From NCBI RefSeq assembly GCF_001270965.1, contig NZ_LGIA01000173.1, positions 1-55,907 on the forward strand: 55,907 nucleotides of DNA, in the 5' to 3' direction. The translations under genes and the position numbers were made by a program. The stretch is from Sunxiuqinia dokdonensis (GTDB lineage Bacteria; Bacteroidota; Bacteroidia; Bacteroidales; Prolixibacteraceae). Numbering within the stretch: the first letter of the stretch is position 1; each line of letters opens with the position of its first letter. The notes beneath the pieces were generated by a model, which was given only the letters and a program-made list of their open reading frames with translations, had not been told where the DNA came from and ran no database searches. Shown here piece after piece: positions 23,937 through 31,968 of this stretch.

Positions 23937-26459
23937 ATGATTATGGCAAAGATAAAAGGCAATCGCAATATATTCGTTGGTTTTGGAATTATCCTCGTCT
24001 TTATTTTAATCGCCTTTGTTTATTTCTCGCCACAGCTGGAAGGCAAACAGCTGGATGCGCATGACCTGAGTACCTATCGTGGCGGAGCCAAAGAGCTGCT
24101 CGATTTCAGGGCCGAAACCGGAGAGGAAGCCATTTGGACCAACAGCATGTTTGGCGGAATGCCAGGCTATTTGTTGTCGACCCGCTACGAAGGAAATTTG
24201 ATTTCGAAAGCACAAGCCCTGGTGAATGTCATCCCGCGTCCTGCCCGCTACCTGATCCTGATGTTCAGCTTGTTTTTTGCGCTCTTGCTCATTCTTCGGG
24301 TCAACATTTGGGTGAGTGCCGTTGGCGCACTGGCCTACGGCATGTTCTCCTTTTTATTCGTCATTATTGATGCGGGGCACGTGACCAAAGCCCACACCCT
24401 CACATACATGGCTTTGGTGGTGGGCGGCGTGTTGCTGGCTTACAAACGGAATCCACTGGTGGGTAGCCTTCTCACAGCGCTTTCGCTTTCGTGGATGTTA
24501 ACGGCCAGTCATCCGCAAATGACGTATTATGCCGGCATTATGGTCTTGATTATCGGCATCACTTACCTGATTTATGCTTTTAGGGAGAAGACCTTGCCCG
24601 CTTTTACCAAAACGTCGGTATTGCTGGTGTTGGCCGCCGTACTTGCTGTTGGCACCAACTTCGGAAATTTGTACACGGTTTACGAATACGGAAAATATTC
24701 GATGCGGGGCGAGTCGGACCTAACGCCGCAGGATGATGATCAAACGTCGGGACTCGATAAAAGCTATATTCTGGATTACAGCTATGATCTGGGTGAAGCG
24801 ATGACCGCTTTTATTCCGCGGTTTAAAGGTGGCGGCATGGCCGAATCGCTGGGCGAAGAATCGAACGTTTACCAGTTTTTTGAGCGGAATCAAGGGAAAG
24901 CGCAAGCACGGCAAATCAGCCAAAACCTGCCTTTGTACTGGGGGACGCAGCCCATTTCCTCCGCGCCTTTTTATTATGGTGCGGTACTTTGCTTTTTGTT
25001 TGTGTTTGGCTTATTTGTGTTGAAGGGCAAAGACAAATGGTGGCTCCTTGCTGTGGTGGTGGTTTCGTTTCTTTTGTCGCTGGGCAAAAATCTCGGGTTT
25101 TTGAGCCACTTTATGATTGACTATTTCCCAGGATACAACAAATTTCGCGATGTGAAAAACATTATTGTCATTCAGCAGTTTGCCATGGCCTTGATGGGCG
25201 TTTTGGCCATTCGCGAGTTGTACCTCAACCGGGATAACAAAGCGGAATTACTTCAGAAGTTAAAATATACTTGGTTTATTGTTGGCGGATTGGCCTTGGT
25301 TTTTGCGCTGCTTCCCGGTTTGGCCGGCGATTTTAGAACAGCCTCCGATGCCCGCCTGGTGCAGGCTGGCTGGCCCGATCAGCTCATGGAAGCCTTGCGT
25401 GCCGACCGCAGAATGGTTTTGCGAACGGATGCTTTTAAGACCTTTTTGTTTGTCACCATTGCAGCCGGAGTCATTTGGTTGTATGTGAAACAAAAACTGA
25501 AAGCCAGCTATGCACTTGTAATTTGGGCTTTACTGATTTTTGTGGATTTGTGGCCGGTGAACAAGCGCTACCTGAACGATGATGATTTTGCCCCTGCCCG
25601 AAAGGTGGAAGTTCCCTTTAGTCCGAGCAAGGCTGACCAGGAAATTTTAAAAGATACGGACCCGAATTACCGGGTGCTCAATATGGCGGTCAATCCATTT
25701 GCCGACGCTTCAACTTCGTATTTCCACAAATCCATAGGTGGTTATCATGGCGCTAAAATGCAGCGCTATCAGGAGATGATCGAATTTCATATTTCTCCTG
25801 AAATGCAGCAGCTGGGCTCGCGTTTGCAAAATGCAGAATCGCAGGCCGATGTGGATGCCGTTTTCACCGGGCTGAATGTGCTGAACATGCTGAATACCCG
25901 GTATGTGATTTATAATCCCAACGCCGCGCCATTGTATAACAGTCAGGCCTTGGGCAATGCCTGGTTTGTAAAAGACCTGTCGTTTGTTGAAAATGCCGAT
26001 GAGGAAATTGTCGCCTTGGATGGTTTTAATCCTGCAACTGAGGCCATTGTTGACGCGCAGTTTTCGGATGCGCTCACCAAAGTCAGTTTCGATTCGGGCG
26101 ACCAACCGGTGATTGAGCTGAAGGAATACCGGCCCAACTATTTGAAGTACCAAGCCAGGGTCGGCAGCGGCACCCCCTTGGCGGTCTTTTCAGAGATATA
26201 CTACCCCAAGGGATGGAATGCCTACCTGGATGGACAGCTGGTGGAACACGTACGCGCAAACTATGTTTTGAGAGCCATGCCGGTGCCGCAGGGCACTCAT
26301 GAAATCGAATTCCGCTTCGAGCCCCAGTCCTATGTTTTGGGAAACCGGGTTTCCCTGGCCAGTTCACTCGTACTCATTTTGGCAGTAATTGCCGTGGTTT
26401 TTTTCGAAATTAAAAAGAAGGTAAGAAATGAAGAGGAAGAAACGTCCGGCGAGGCTTAA
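23937..26459 (+). CDS. YfhO-like multi-span membrane protein (GT-C type)
   Basis: An 840-residue protein with about twelve membrane segments and a C-terminal periplasmic domain (about 600-800), followed by a last membrane segment (VSLASSLVLILAVIAVVFF). The layout and the motifs SMFGGMPGYLLSTRY and FPGYNKFRDVKNIIVI fit the Bacteroidota YfhO family, predicted to be GT-C-like glycosyltransferases. The substrate is unknown. ATGs at 23937 and 23943 are both possible starts. It overlaps ftsX by 32 bp in another frame, so the two are probably co-transcribed. Confidence 0.82.
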   Translation: MIMAKIKGNRNIFVGFGIILVFILIAFVYFSPQLEGKQLDAHDLSTYRGGAKELLDFRAETGEEAIWTNSMFGGMPGYLLSTRYEGNLISKAQALVNVIPRPARYLILMFSLFFALLLILRVNIWVSAVGALAYGMFSFLFVIIDAGHVTKAHTLTYMALVVGGVLLAYKRNPLVGSLLTALSLSWMLTASHPQMTYYAGIMVLIIGITYLIYAFREKTLPAFTKTSVLLVLAAVLAVGTNFGNLYTVYEYGKYSMRGESDLTPQDDDQTSGLDKSYILDYSYDLGEAMTAFIPRFKGGGMAESLGEESNVYQFFERNQGKAQARQISQNLPLYWGTQPISSAPFYYGAVLCFLFVFGLFVLKGKDKWWLLAVVVVSFLLSLGKNLGFLSHFMIDYFPGYNKFRDVKNIIVIQQFAMALMGVLAIRELYLNRDNKAELLQKLKYTWFIVGGLALVFALLPGLAGDFRTASDARLVQAGWPDQLMEALRADRRMVLRTDAFKTFLFVTIAAGVIWLYVKQKLKASYALVIWALLIFVDLWPVNKRYLNDDDFAPARKVEVPFSPSKADQEILKDTDPNYRVLNMAVNPFADASTSYFHKSIGGYHGAKMQRYQEMIEFHISPEMQQLGSRLQNAESQADVDAVFTGLNVLNMLNTRYVIYNPNAAPLYNSQALGNAWFVKDLSFVENADEEIVALDGFNPATEAIVDAQFSDALTKVSFDSGDQPVIELKEYRPNYLKYQARVGSGTPLAVFSEIYYPKGWNAYLDGQLVEHVRANYVLRAMPVPQGTHEIEFRFEPQSYVLGNRVSLASSLVLILAVIAVVFFEIKKKVRNEEEETSGEA

Positions 26460-27312
26460 ACGTCGTTTAATCAAGTCGTACCTGACATCAACCATCAGCA
26501 TCACTTTGGTTTTGTTTTTGGTCGGAATGATGTCTTTACTGATTTTGAATGCCGGCCGCCTGTCGGATTATGTCCGCGAACACGTGGGCTTTACCCTGGT
26601 ATTGAATGACGACGTGCGTGAAGTCGAAATCCTGCGCCTTCAGAAAATACTAAGCGCCACCGACTACGTAAAGGATAGCAAATACGTGAATAAGGAAGAA
26701 GCAGCGGAACAATTGACGAAAGAATTGGGCGAAGATTTTGTTGGTTTCCTGGGCTTTAATCCGCTGTTTTCTTCGCTCGACATCAAACTGCATGCGGAAT
26801 ATATGCAACAAGACAGTCTGGCTATTCTCGAAAATAACTTTCTGGCTTATCCGCAGGTCAACGAAGTTTATTACCAGCGCGACCTGGTTCGTATTATCAA
26901 TGAAAATGTAAAACGGATCAGCTTGTTTTTGATGGTCTTCTCGGTTTTGCTCCTGTTTATTTTTTCAACACTGATCAACAACACCATTCGAATAGCCATT
27001 TACTCGCAGCGTTTTATCATTCACACCATGAAGTTGGTCGGAGCTACGCGATCGTTCATCCGGCGGCCTTTCATTGTAAAAAATATTGGCTACGGAATTC
27101 TCGGGGCCCTGCTGGCCAATCTGAGCATTTTGGGCCTAATCTATTCGTACCGACAGGATTTCGAGGGCGTTCTGGATCCGCAGCAGGTGGGAACCATCGG
27201 GCTGGTCTTCGGCATTGTCCTGGTTTTTGGAATCCTGATTTCCTGGTTGTCCACCTACTTTTCAGTGAATAAGTATCTTAGAATCAGATATGATGAGCTT
27301 TTTTACACCTGA
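26428..27312 (+). CDS. ftsX: Cell division protein FtsX
   Basis: A 294-residue permease-like protein with four membrane segments (about 22-44, 170-192, 222-245, 260-285) and an extracytoplasmic loop after the first. Typical FtsX features are SYLTSTISITLVLFLVGMM, the ECD region with NKEEAAEQL, and MKLVGATRSFIRRPF. It works with the ATPase FtsE at the division site to activate peptidoglycan hydrolases. ftsE is not in the window, which is common in Bacteroidota. It starts inside the end of the YfhO-like gene. Confidence 0.93.
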   Translation: MKRKKRPARLKRRLIKSYLTSTISITLVLFLVGMMSLLILNAGRLSDYVREHVGFTLVLNDDVREVEILRLQKILSATDYVKDSKYVNKEEAAEQLTKELGEDFVGFLGFNPLFSSLDIKLHAEYMQQDSLAILENNFLAYPQVNEVYYQRDLVRIINENVKRISLFLMVFSVLLLFIFSTLINNTIRIAIYSQRFIIHTMKLVGATRSFIRRPFIVKNIGYGILGALLANLSILGLIYSYRQDFEGVLDPQQVGTIGLVFGIVLVFGILISWLSTYFSVNKYLRIRYDELFYT

Positions 27313-27431
27313 CAAAGGTTATGGGAATGAAAATTAATTGTTATATCACTTTTTCTGAACAATAATTTATTCGGATCGGACGATTAAATAGAGATAGATT
27401 TTCTACTTTCGTATCACCAAATTATCGAAAC

Positions 27432-27686
27432 ATGGCAAAAAGTACTGAAGAATTGAAGAAACAAACTTTCGCCTTAGGCAAAGAAAATTATAAATTACTA
27501 CTGATTGGATTCGGCATCATCGTTCTTGGATTCATTCTCATGGTCGGTGGAAAAAGTGAAGATCCCTCGGTTTTCAATCCGGAAATTTTTAGTTTCAGAC
27601 GAATTACCCTGGCACCAATCATCGTGTTGTTTGGGTTTTTGTTCGAGATTTACGCGATCATGAAACGCCCCAAAGAAGAAAACTAG
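27432..27686 (+). CDS. DUF3098 membrane protein
   Basis: An 84-residue protein with two membrane segments (about 22-40 and 57-75) and the family pattern FALGKENYKLLLIGFGII and RRITLAPIIVLFGF. DUF3098 proteins are found in Bacteroidota between ftsX and uppP, as here; their role is unknown. uppP starts 4 bp after its stop. A degenerate promoter-like TACTTTCG lies 29 bp upstream (27403-27410). Confidence 0.9.
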   Translation: MAKSTEELKKQTFALGKENYKLLLIGFGIIVLGFILMVGGKSEDPSVFNPEIFSFRRITLAPIIVLFGFLFEIYAIMKRPKEEN

Positions 27687-27689
27687 CTT

Positions 27690-28472
27690 ATGAGTGTTTT
27701 TCAGGCCTTTTTGCTGGGAATTATTCAGGGATTGACCGAATTTTTACCCGTAAGTTCCAGTGGCCATTTGGAGATAGGCCATCATCTATTGGGGATAAAA
27801 GGACATAATAATCTGGTGTTTGCCATTGTCGTGCATGGCGCAACCGTTCTAAGTACCTTGGTTGTGTTTCGCGAAGATATCTTGTCGCTTTGCAAAGGCT
27901 TGTTTGCCTTTCAATGGAACGACGAAACCAAGTACATTTCCCTTTTGTTTTTATCGGCTGTGCCCATTGCCGCATTAGGGCTTTTCTTTCGCGAAGAAGT
28001 TGAAAGCCTGTTTACCGGCAACTTGGTATTTGTTGGCATCATGCTGATTTTTACCGCTTCCCTGTTGGCTTTTTCTTATTTTGCTAAATCCAAAGACAAA
28101 AAAATCGGCTGGCTCGATTCATTAATTATTGGCGTGGCACAGGCCTTGGCTGTGTTGCCGGGCATCTCGCGTGCCGGGTCAACCATAGCTGTGGGGCTTT
28201 TGCTTGGCAAGAAAAAAGAAGATATGGCCCGCTTCTCTTTCCTGATGGTGCTAATTCCTATTCTCGGGGCCAATTGTATCGATTTGTTCGCCCATGAGGC
28301 GAATCCGGGGGAACCGCTCGGCATTTTGCCGCTGGCTGTTGGCTTTGTTGCTGCCTTTGTTTCCGGACTTTTGGCTTGCAAGTGGATGATCAGAGTGGTG
28401 AAGCAAGGCAAGCTGATTTATTTTGCAGCCTATTGTTTCGTTATCGGCTTAATTGCTATCTTTGCCGGCTGA
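27690..28472 (+). CDS. uppP: Undecaprenyl-diphosphatase UppP (BacA)
   Basis: A 260-residue integral membrane phosphatase that recycles undecaprenyl diphosphate to the monophosphate used in peptidoglycan and glycan export. Signature regions are GIIQGLTEFLPVSSSGHLEI near the N-terminus, with the catalytic Glu of the E-rich motif, and PGISRAGSTIAVGLLLG. Length and topology are normal. It sits directly after DUF3098 and 49 bp before truB. Confidence 0.95.
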   Translation: MSVFQAFLLGIIQGLTEFLPVSSSGHLEIGHHLLGIKGHNNLVFAIVVHGATVLSTLVVFREDILSLCKGLFAFQWNDETKYISLLFLSAVPIAALGLFFREEVESLFTGNLVFVGIMLIFTASLLAFSYFAKSKDKKIGWLDSLIIGVAQALAVLPGISRAGSTIAVGLLLGKKKEDMARFSFLMVLIPILGANCIDLFAHEANPGEPLGILPLAVGFVAAFVSGLLACKWMIRVVKQGKLIYFAAYCFVIGLIAIFAG

Positions 28473-28521
28473 AAAACTGACTTCCTGGTTCATACCGTAC
28501 ATTAATTAAAAAAAGTTTTCC

Positions 28522-29235
28522 ATGGGGGAAGAACCCAAAAATTTTGACTTCATCAAAGGAGAAGTGCTGCTTTTTGACAAAGCCTTGGACTGGACTTCCT
28601 TCGATTTGGTACAAAAGGTACGCAATAATCTTTGTCGCGCCATGAAGATTAAAAAGCTGAAAGTGGGGCACGCCGGCACCTTGGATCCGAAAGCTACGGG
28701 CTTGATGATTCTTTGCACCGGGAAGGCAACCAAGCAAATTGAAATGCACCAGGCTGGGGAAAAAGAATACCTGGCTACCATCAAGCTGGGAGCCACCACG
28801 CCGTCGTTTGATTTGGAAACACCGGAAGATGAGCAGTTCGAAACGGCTCATATAACACAGCAGTTGGTTGAATCGGTTTTACAACAGTTTATTGGCGATA
28901 TCGAACAGGTGCCGCCGGTTTTCAGCGCGGTAAAAATTGACGGGAAACGTGCTTACACCCATGCCCGTAAAGGAGAAGAGGTGAAAATGAGATCGCGGTT
29001 GATTCGGGTCCGTGAGTTGGAATTGCTTGATTTTTCGCCTGAGCAAATCGAGATTCGCGTGGTTTGCAGCAAAGGAACCTACATCAGGGCTTTGGCACGC
29101 GACCTTGGACAAGCGTTGAACAGTGGCGCTTACCTAACCGGACTCAGACGCACCCGAATTGGTCAGTTCAAAGTAGAAGATGCACTTTCGGTCACTGACT
29201 TTTTAAATAATATTGACAAATTTGTAACAAACTGA
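28522..29235 (+). CDS. truB: tRNA pseudouridine(55) synthase TruB
   Basis: A 237-residue enzyme making pseudouridine 55 in the T-loop of tRNAs. The catalytic aspartate lies in VGHAGTLDPKATGLM, and YLATIKLGATT, FIGDIEQVPPVFSAVK and SKGTYIRALARDLG are family motifs. The C-terminal PUA domain is reduced, as is usual in Bacteroidota. It is followed by a small hairpin and queA. Confidence 0.95.
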   Translation: MGEEPKNFDFIKGEVLLFDKALDWTSFDLVQKVRNNLCRAMKIKKLKVGHAGTLDPKATGLMILCTGKATKQIEMHQAGEKEYLATIKLGATTPSFDLETPEDEQFETAHITQQLVESVLQQFIGDIEQVPPVFSAVKIDGKRAYTHARKGEEVKMRSRLIRVRELELLDFSPEQIEIRVVCSKGTYIRALARDLGQALNSGAYLTGLRRTRIGQFKVEDALSVTDFLNNIDKFVTN

Positions 29236-29241
29236 ATATTG

Positions 29242-29256
29242 CCCCGTAAAACGGGG
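29242..29256. other. Short GC hairpin between truB and queA
   Basis: CCCCGT and ACGGGG pair around AAA, followed by TTCTGTC. It may be a processing site or weak attenuator; it is too short for a known riboswitch. Confidence 0.35.
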
Positions 29257-29283
29257 TTCTGTCTTATCGAAAATTATTCATTT

Positions 29284-30333
29284 ATGAAGTTATCCAAGTT
29301 CAAATATAAACTGCCAGAGGAACTGATTGCTCTGCATCCCTCTAAAAACCGGGATGAGTCGAAACTGATGGTTTTACACCGTGATAGCCGGAAAATTGAA
29401 CACAAGTTATTCAAAGACATCACGGAGTATTTTGACGATCAGGATGTCATGGTGTTTAATGATACCAAGGTTTTTCCGGCCCGTTTATATGGGAACAAAG
29501 AAAAAACAGGTGCCGAAATTGAAGTCTTCTTGCTTCGCGAGTTGAATCGCGAGCAGCGCTTGTGGGATGTGCTGGTTGATCCGGCCCGGAAAATCCGGAT
29601 TGGCAACAAACTCTACTTTGGCGAGGATGATATGCTCGTAGCCGAGGTGATTGACAACACCACTTCGCGCGGACGCACCCTGCGTTTCTTGTTCGACGGG
29701 CCATATGATGAATTCAAGAAAACCCTTTACAGCCTGGGCGAAACACCGCTTCCGAAGTTTATTCAGCGGGCGGTTCAACCCGAAGATAAAGATCGGTATC
29801 AAACAATTTTTGCCAAGCACGAAGGAGCCGTGGCTGCCCCAACGGCAGGTTTGCACTTCTCGCGCGAGCTGCTGAAACGCCTCGAAATTATCGGTGTCGA
29901 TTTTGGCTATGTTACTTTGCACGTGGGTTTGGGCAACTTCCGCAGCGTGGATGTGGAAGATTTGACCAAGCATAAAATGGATTCGGAGCAAATCTGGATT
30001 CGCGATGAAGCTTGCGACTTGGTGAACAACGCCAAAACGAAAAAGAAAAATATTTGCGCTGTTGGTACCACCGTCATGCGAACCCTCGAAAGTTCGGTTT
30101 CAACACAAGGACACCTGAAACCATTTGAAGGTTGGACCAACAAGTTCATTTTTCCTCCATACGAATTTAGCGTAGCCAACCGGATGATCACGAACTTTCA
30201 CCTGCCCATGTCAACCTTGTTGATGATGGTGGCTGCTTTCGGCGGATACGACTTTGTGATGGAAGCTTACCAAAAAGCCATCAAAGAAGGATATCGCTTT
30301 GGAACGTATGGCGATGCCATGTTGATCTTGTAA
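29284..30333 (+). CDS. queA: S-adenosylmethionine:tRNA ribosyltransferase-isomerase QueA
   Basis: A 349-residue enzyme that transfers and isomerises ribose from SAM to preQ1 in tRNA, forming epoxyqueuosine. Family motifs are [72 protein letters not shown] and [12 protein letters not shown]. The ATG was preferred to an upstream TTG because MKLSKFKY is the usual start. It is the last gene before a strong terminator. Confidence 0.95.
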   Translation: MKLSKFKYKLPEELIALHPSKNRDESKLMVLHRDSRKIEHKLFKDITEYFDDQDVMVFNDTKVFPARLYGNKEKTGAEIEVFLLRELNREQRLWDVLVDPARKIRIGNKLYFGEDDMLVAEVIDNTTSRGRTLRFLFDGPYDEFKKTLYSLGETPLPKFIQRAVQPEDKDRYQTIFAKHEGAVAAPTAGLHFSRELLKRLEIIGVDFGYVTLHVGLGNFRSVDVEDLTKHKMDSEQIWIRDEACDLVNNAKTKKKNICAVGTTVMRTLESSVSTQGHLKPFEGWTNKFIFPPYEFSVANRMITNFHLPMSTLLMMVAAFGGYDFVMEAYQKAIKEGYRFGTYGDAMLIL

Positions 30334-30359
30334 GAAGCAGAGAAAAATATAGATATCTA

Positions 30360-30392
30360 AAAGGCTGTCAGTTTTATTGATAGCCTTTTTTC
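30360..30392 (+). terminator. Terminator after queA
   Basis: AAAGGCTGTCA and TGATAGCCTTT pair with one G-T pair around a 7-base AT-rich loop and run into six T. Confidence 0.82.
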
Positions 30393-30485
30393 TTCATATA
30401 GCTTTTGCGATTGGATTTTAACTTCTACCGTATTTTCGTAAATTGAAGAACTGTTTATTCATGTTCATTGTACAACCGGTCTTTT

Positions 30486-31829
30486 ATGAAAAGAAATAGA
30501 ATTGTCCTTGCCGTATTCGTTGCATTGGTTTTAACAGCCGGCGTTTACCTGCATTTGTTGATGCCCGTCATAACGGGTTATGCAGCAAAAAATCTCGCAT
30601 CGGCGGTCTTTGTTGCTGGTCGCAGCCAGGAAGCGATGGAAAAGGAAGACCTCAATTTTTCCTTTATCGCCCTCACCAACAATACCGTTGATTTTGAAAA
30701 ACGGGAAGTTGAAAGCCGCTTTTTGTGGGGCAAATCCAAGGCCATCTATATCGAAGGTTTTGGCTGTACCTTGGTGAAGGATTTTGCTGAAGAACAGATC
30801 CGTAACCGCCCATACCGTCAGGTGGACGTGCTTCCCGCCGGAGCCGACACCATCGCCTGGCCCATGGGCAATTGGATTGAAGACACCGTGGCTCCTGGTA
30901 TCGACCGTGAAAAACTGAACCAAACAATGGCGCAAGCCATGAGCGACACCATTCCACACAAGGGCACCTTTGCCTTGATGGTTGTGTACAAAGGGCAGCC
31001 GGTAGCCGAGGTGTACCGCGATGATTTCTCAGCAGAAACGAAATTTTTAAGTTGGTCGATGGCTAAAAGTGTGACCAATGCTTTGATAGGCTTGCGGGTA
31101 AAAGATGGAAAAATGAATGTTGATCAACCACTGGCAATCGCGGAATGGCAGCAGGATGAACGGCAAAACATTACGCTCAATAACCTGATGCAGATGAACA
31201 GCGGCTTGGACTGGAACGAGAATTACGGCAACCTTTCTGATGTCACGGTGATGCTTCATAAAGAGGGCGACATGGGCCTATATACCCAGCAAAAAGCCTA
31301 TGAACACCCGGCAGATTCTGTGTGGAAGTATTCGTCAGGATCGACCAACCTGGTTTGCCGCGAGCTCCGTAAGACTTTTCCCGATGATCAGGCCTATTAT
31401 GCTTATCCACGACAAGCGCTGTTTAACCGGATTGGCATGAGCAGTGCCGTTTTTGAGGTCGATGCTTCCGGAACCTTCGTTGGGTCTTCGTACATGTATG
31501 CCACCATGCGCGATTATGCGCGCTTTGCCTTGCTGTATCTGAATGGCGGGAACTGGCTGGGCGAACAGATCCTCCCTGAAGGTTGGGTGGATTATACGAC
31601 TGAAATCGCAAATGGCTCCGACGGACGATACGGCGCCTCGTTTTGGCTCAACCGATCGGGAGAATATCCGGACGCGCCCGAAGATCTATTTTTGTGTAAA
31701 GGGCACGATGGACAGTTTATTTGCATCATTCCATCACGGGAGCTGATTGTGGTACGAACGGGCTATTCCAAGAAAGGTGAGTTTGATTTAAATGCCCTGC
31801 TGAAAGGAATTCTGGAAAGCCTGGAATAA
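30486..31829 (+). CDS. Serine hydrolase of the class C beta-lactamase/NylB type
   Basis: A 447-residue exported or membrane-anchored hydrolase. An N-terminal hydrophobic segment (about 5-27) is followed by a beta-lactamase-like domain. The catalytic SxxK is SMAK in LSWSMAKSVTNALIG; YSSGSTN takes the place of the YxN motif, and KGHDGQ the third motif, as in 6-aminohexanoate-dimer hydrolase-like COG1680 proteins. The substrate may be a peptide, ester or amide; antibiotic resistance is not implied. The gene stands alone between the queA terminator and a short repeat region. Confidence 0.87.
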   Translation: MKRNRIVLAVFVALVLTAGVYLHLLMPVITGYAAKNLASAVFVAGRSQEAMEKEDLNFSFIALTNNTVDFEKREVESRFLWGKSKAIYIEGFGCTLVKDFAEEQIRNRPYRQVDVLPAGADTIAWPMGNWIEDTVAPGIDREKLNQTMAQAMSDTIPHKGTFALMVVYKGQPVAEVYRDDFSAETKFLSWSMAKSVTNALIGLRVKDGKMNVDQPLAIAEWQQDERQNITLNNLMQMNSGLDWNENYGNLSDVTVMLHKEGDMGLYTQQKAYEHPADSVWKYSSGSTNLVCRELRKTFPDDQAYYAYPRQALFNRIGMSSAVFEVDASGTFVGSSYMYATMRDYARFALLYLNGGNWLGEQILPEGWVDYTTEIANGSDGRYGASFWLNRSGEYPDAPEDLFLCKGHDGQFICIIPSRELIVVRTGYSKKGEFDLNALLKGILESLE

Positions 31830-31849
31830 CAGGAGAAATTCCACGTTCC

Positions 31850-31960
31850 AAATACCAAATATCCACCATCAAGAATCCACCATCAAGAATCGAGCATCAA
31901 GATGACCTTCAGGAGGAATGACCGCCAATGACCAGTTGACCAATGACTAATTGTCCAATT
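31850..31960. repeat. Short intergenic tandem repeats
   Basis: CCACCATCAAGAAT occurs twice in tandem (with related AGCATCAAGAT after it), then CCAATGACC, GACCAATGACT and TGTCCAATT. Such degenerate short repeats are common in Bacteroidota intergenic DNA. It separates two convergent genes; no terminator hairpin is obvious. Confidence 0.5.
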
Positions 31961-31968
31961 CCCAATTT

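Noticed and set aside
29242-29256. preQ1 riboswitch before queA
   Set aside because: Only a 6-bp hairpin with a 3-base loop is present; it lacks the A-rich tail pairing of preQ1 riboswitches.
30486-31829. Antibiotic-resistance beta-lactamase
   Set aside because: Motifs fit the NylB/COG1680 serine hydrolase group, and there is no resistance context.
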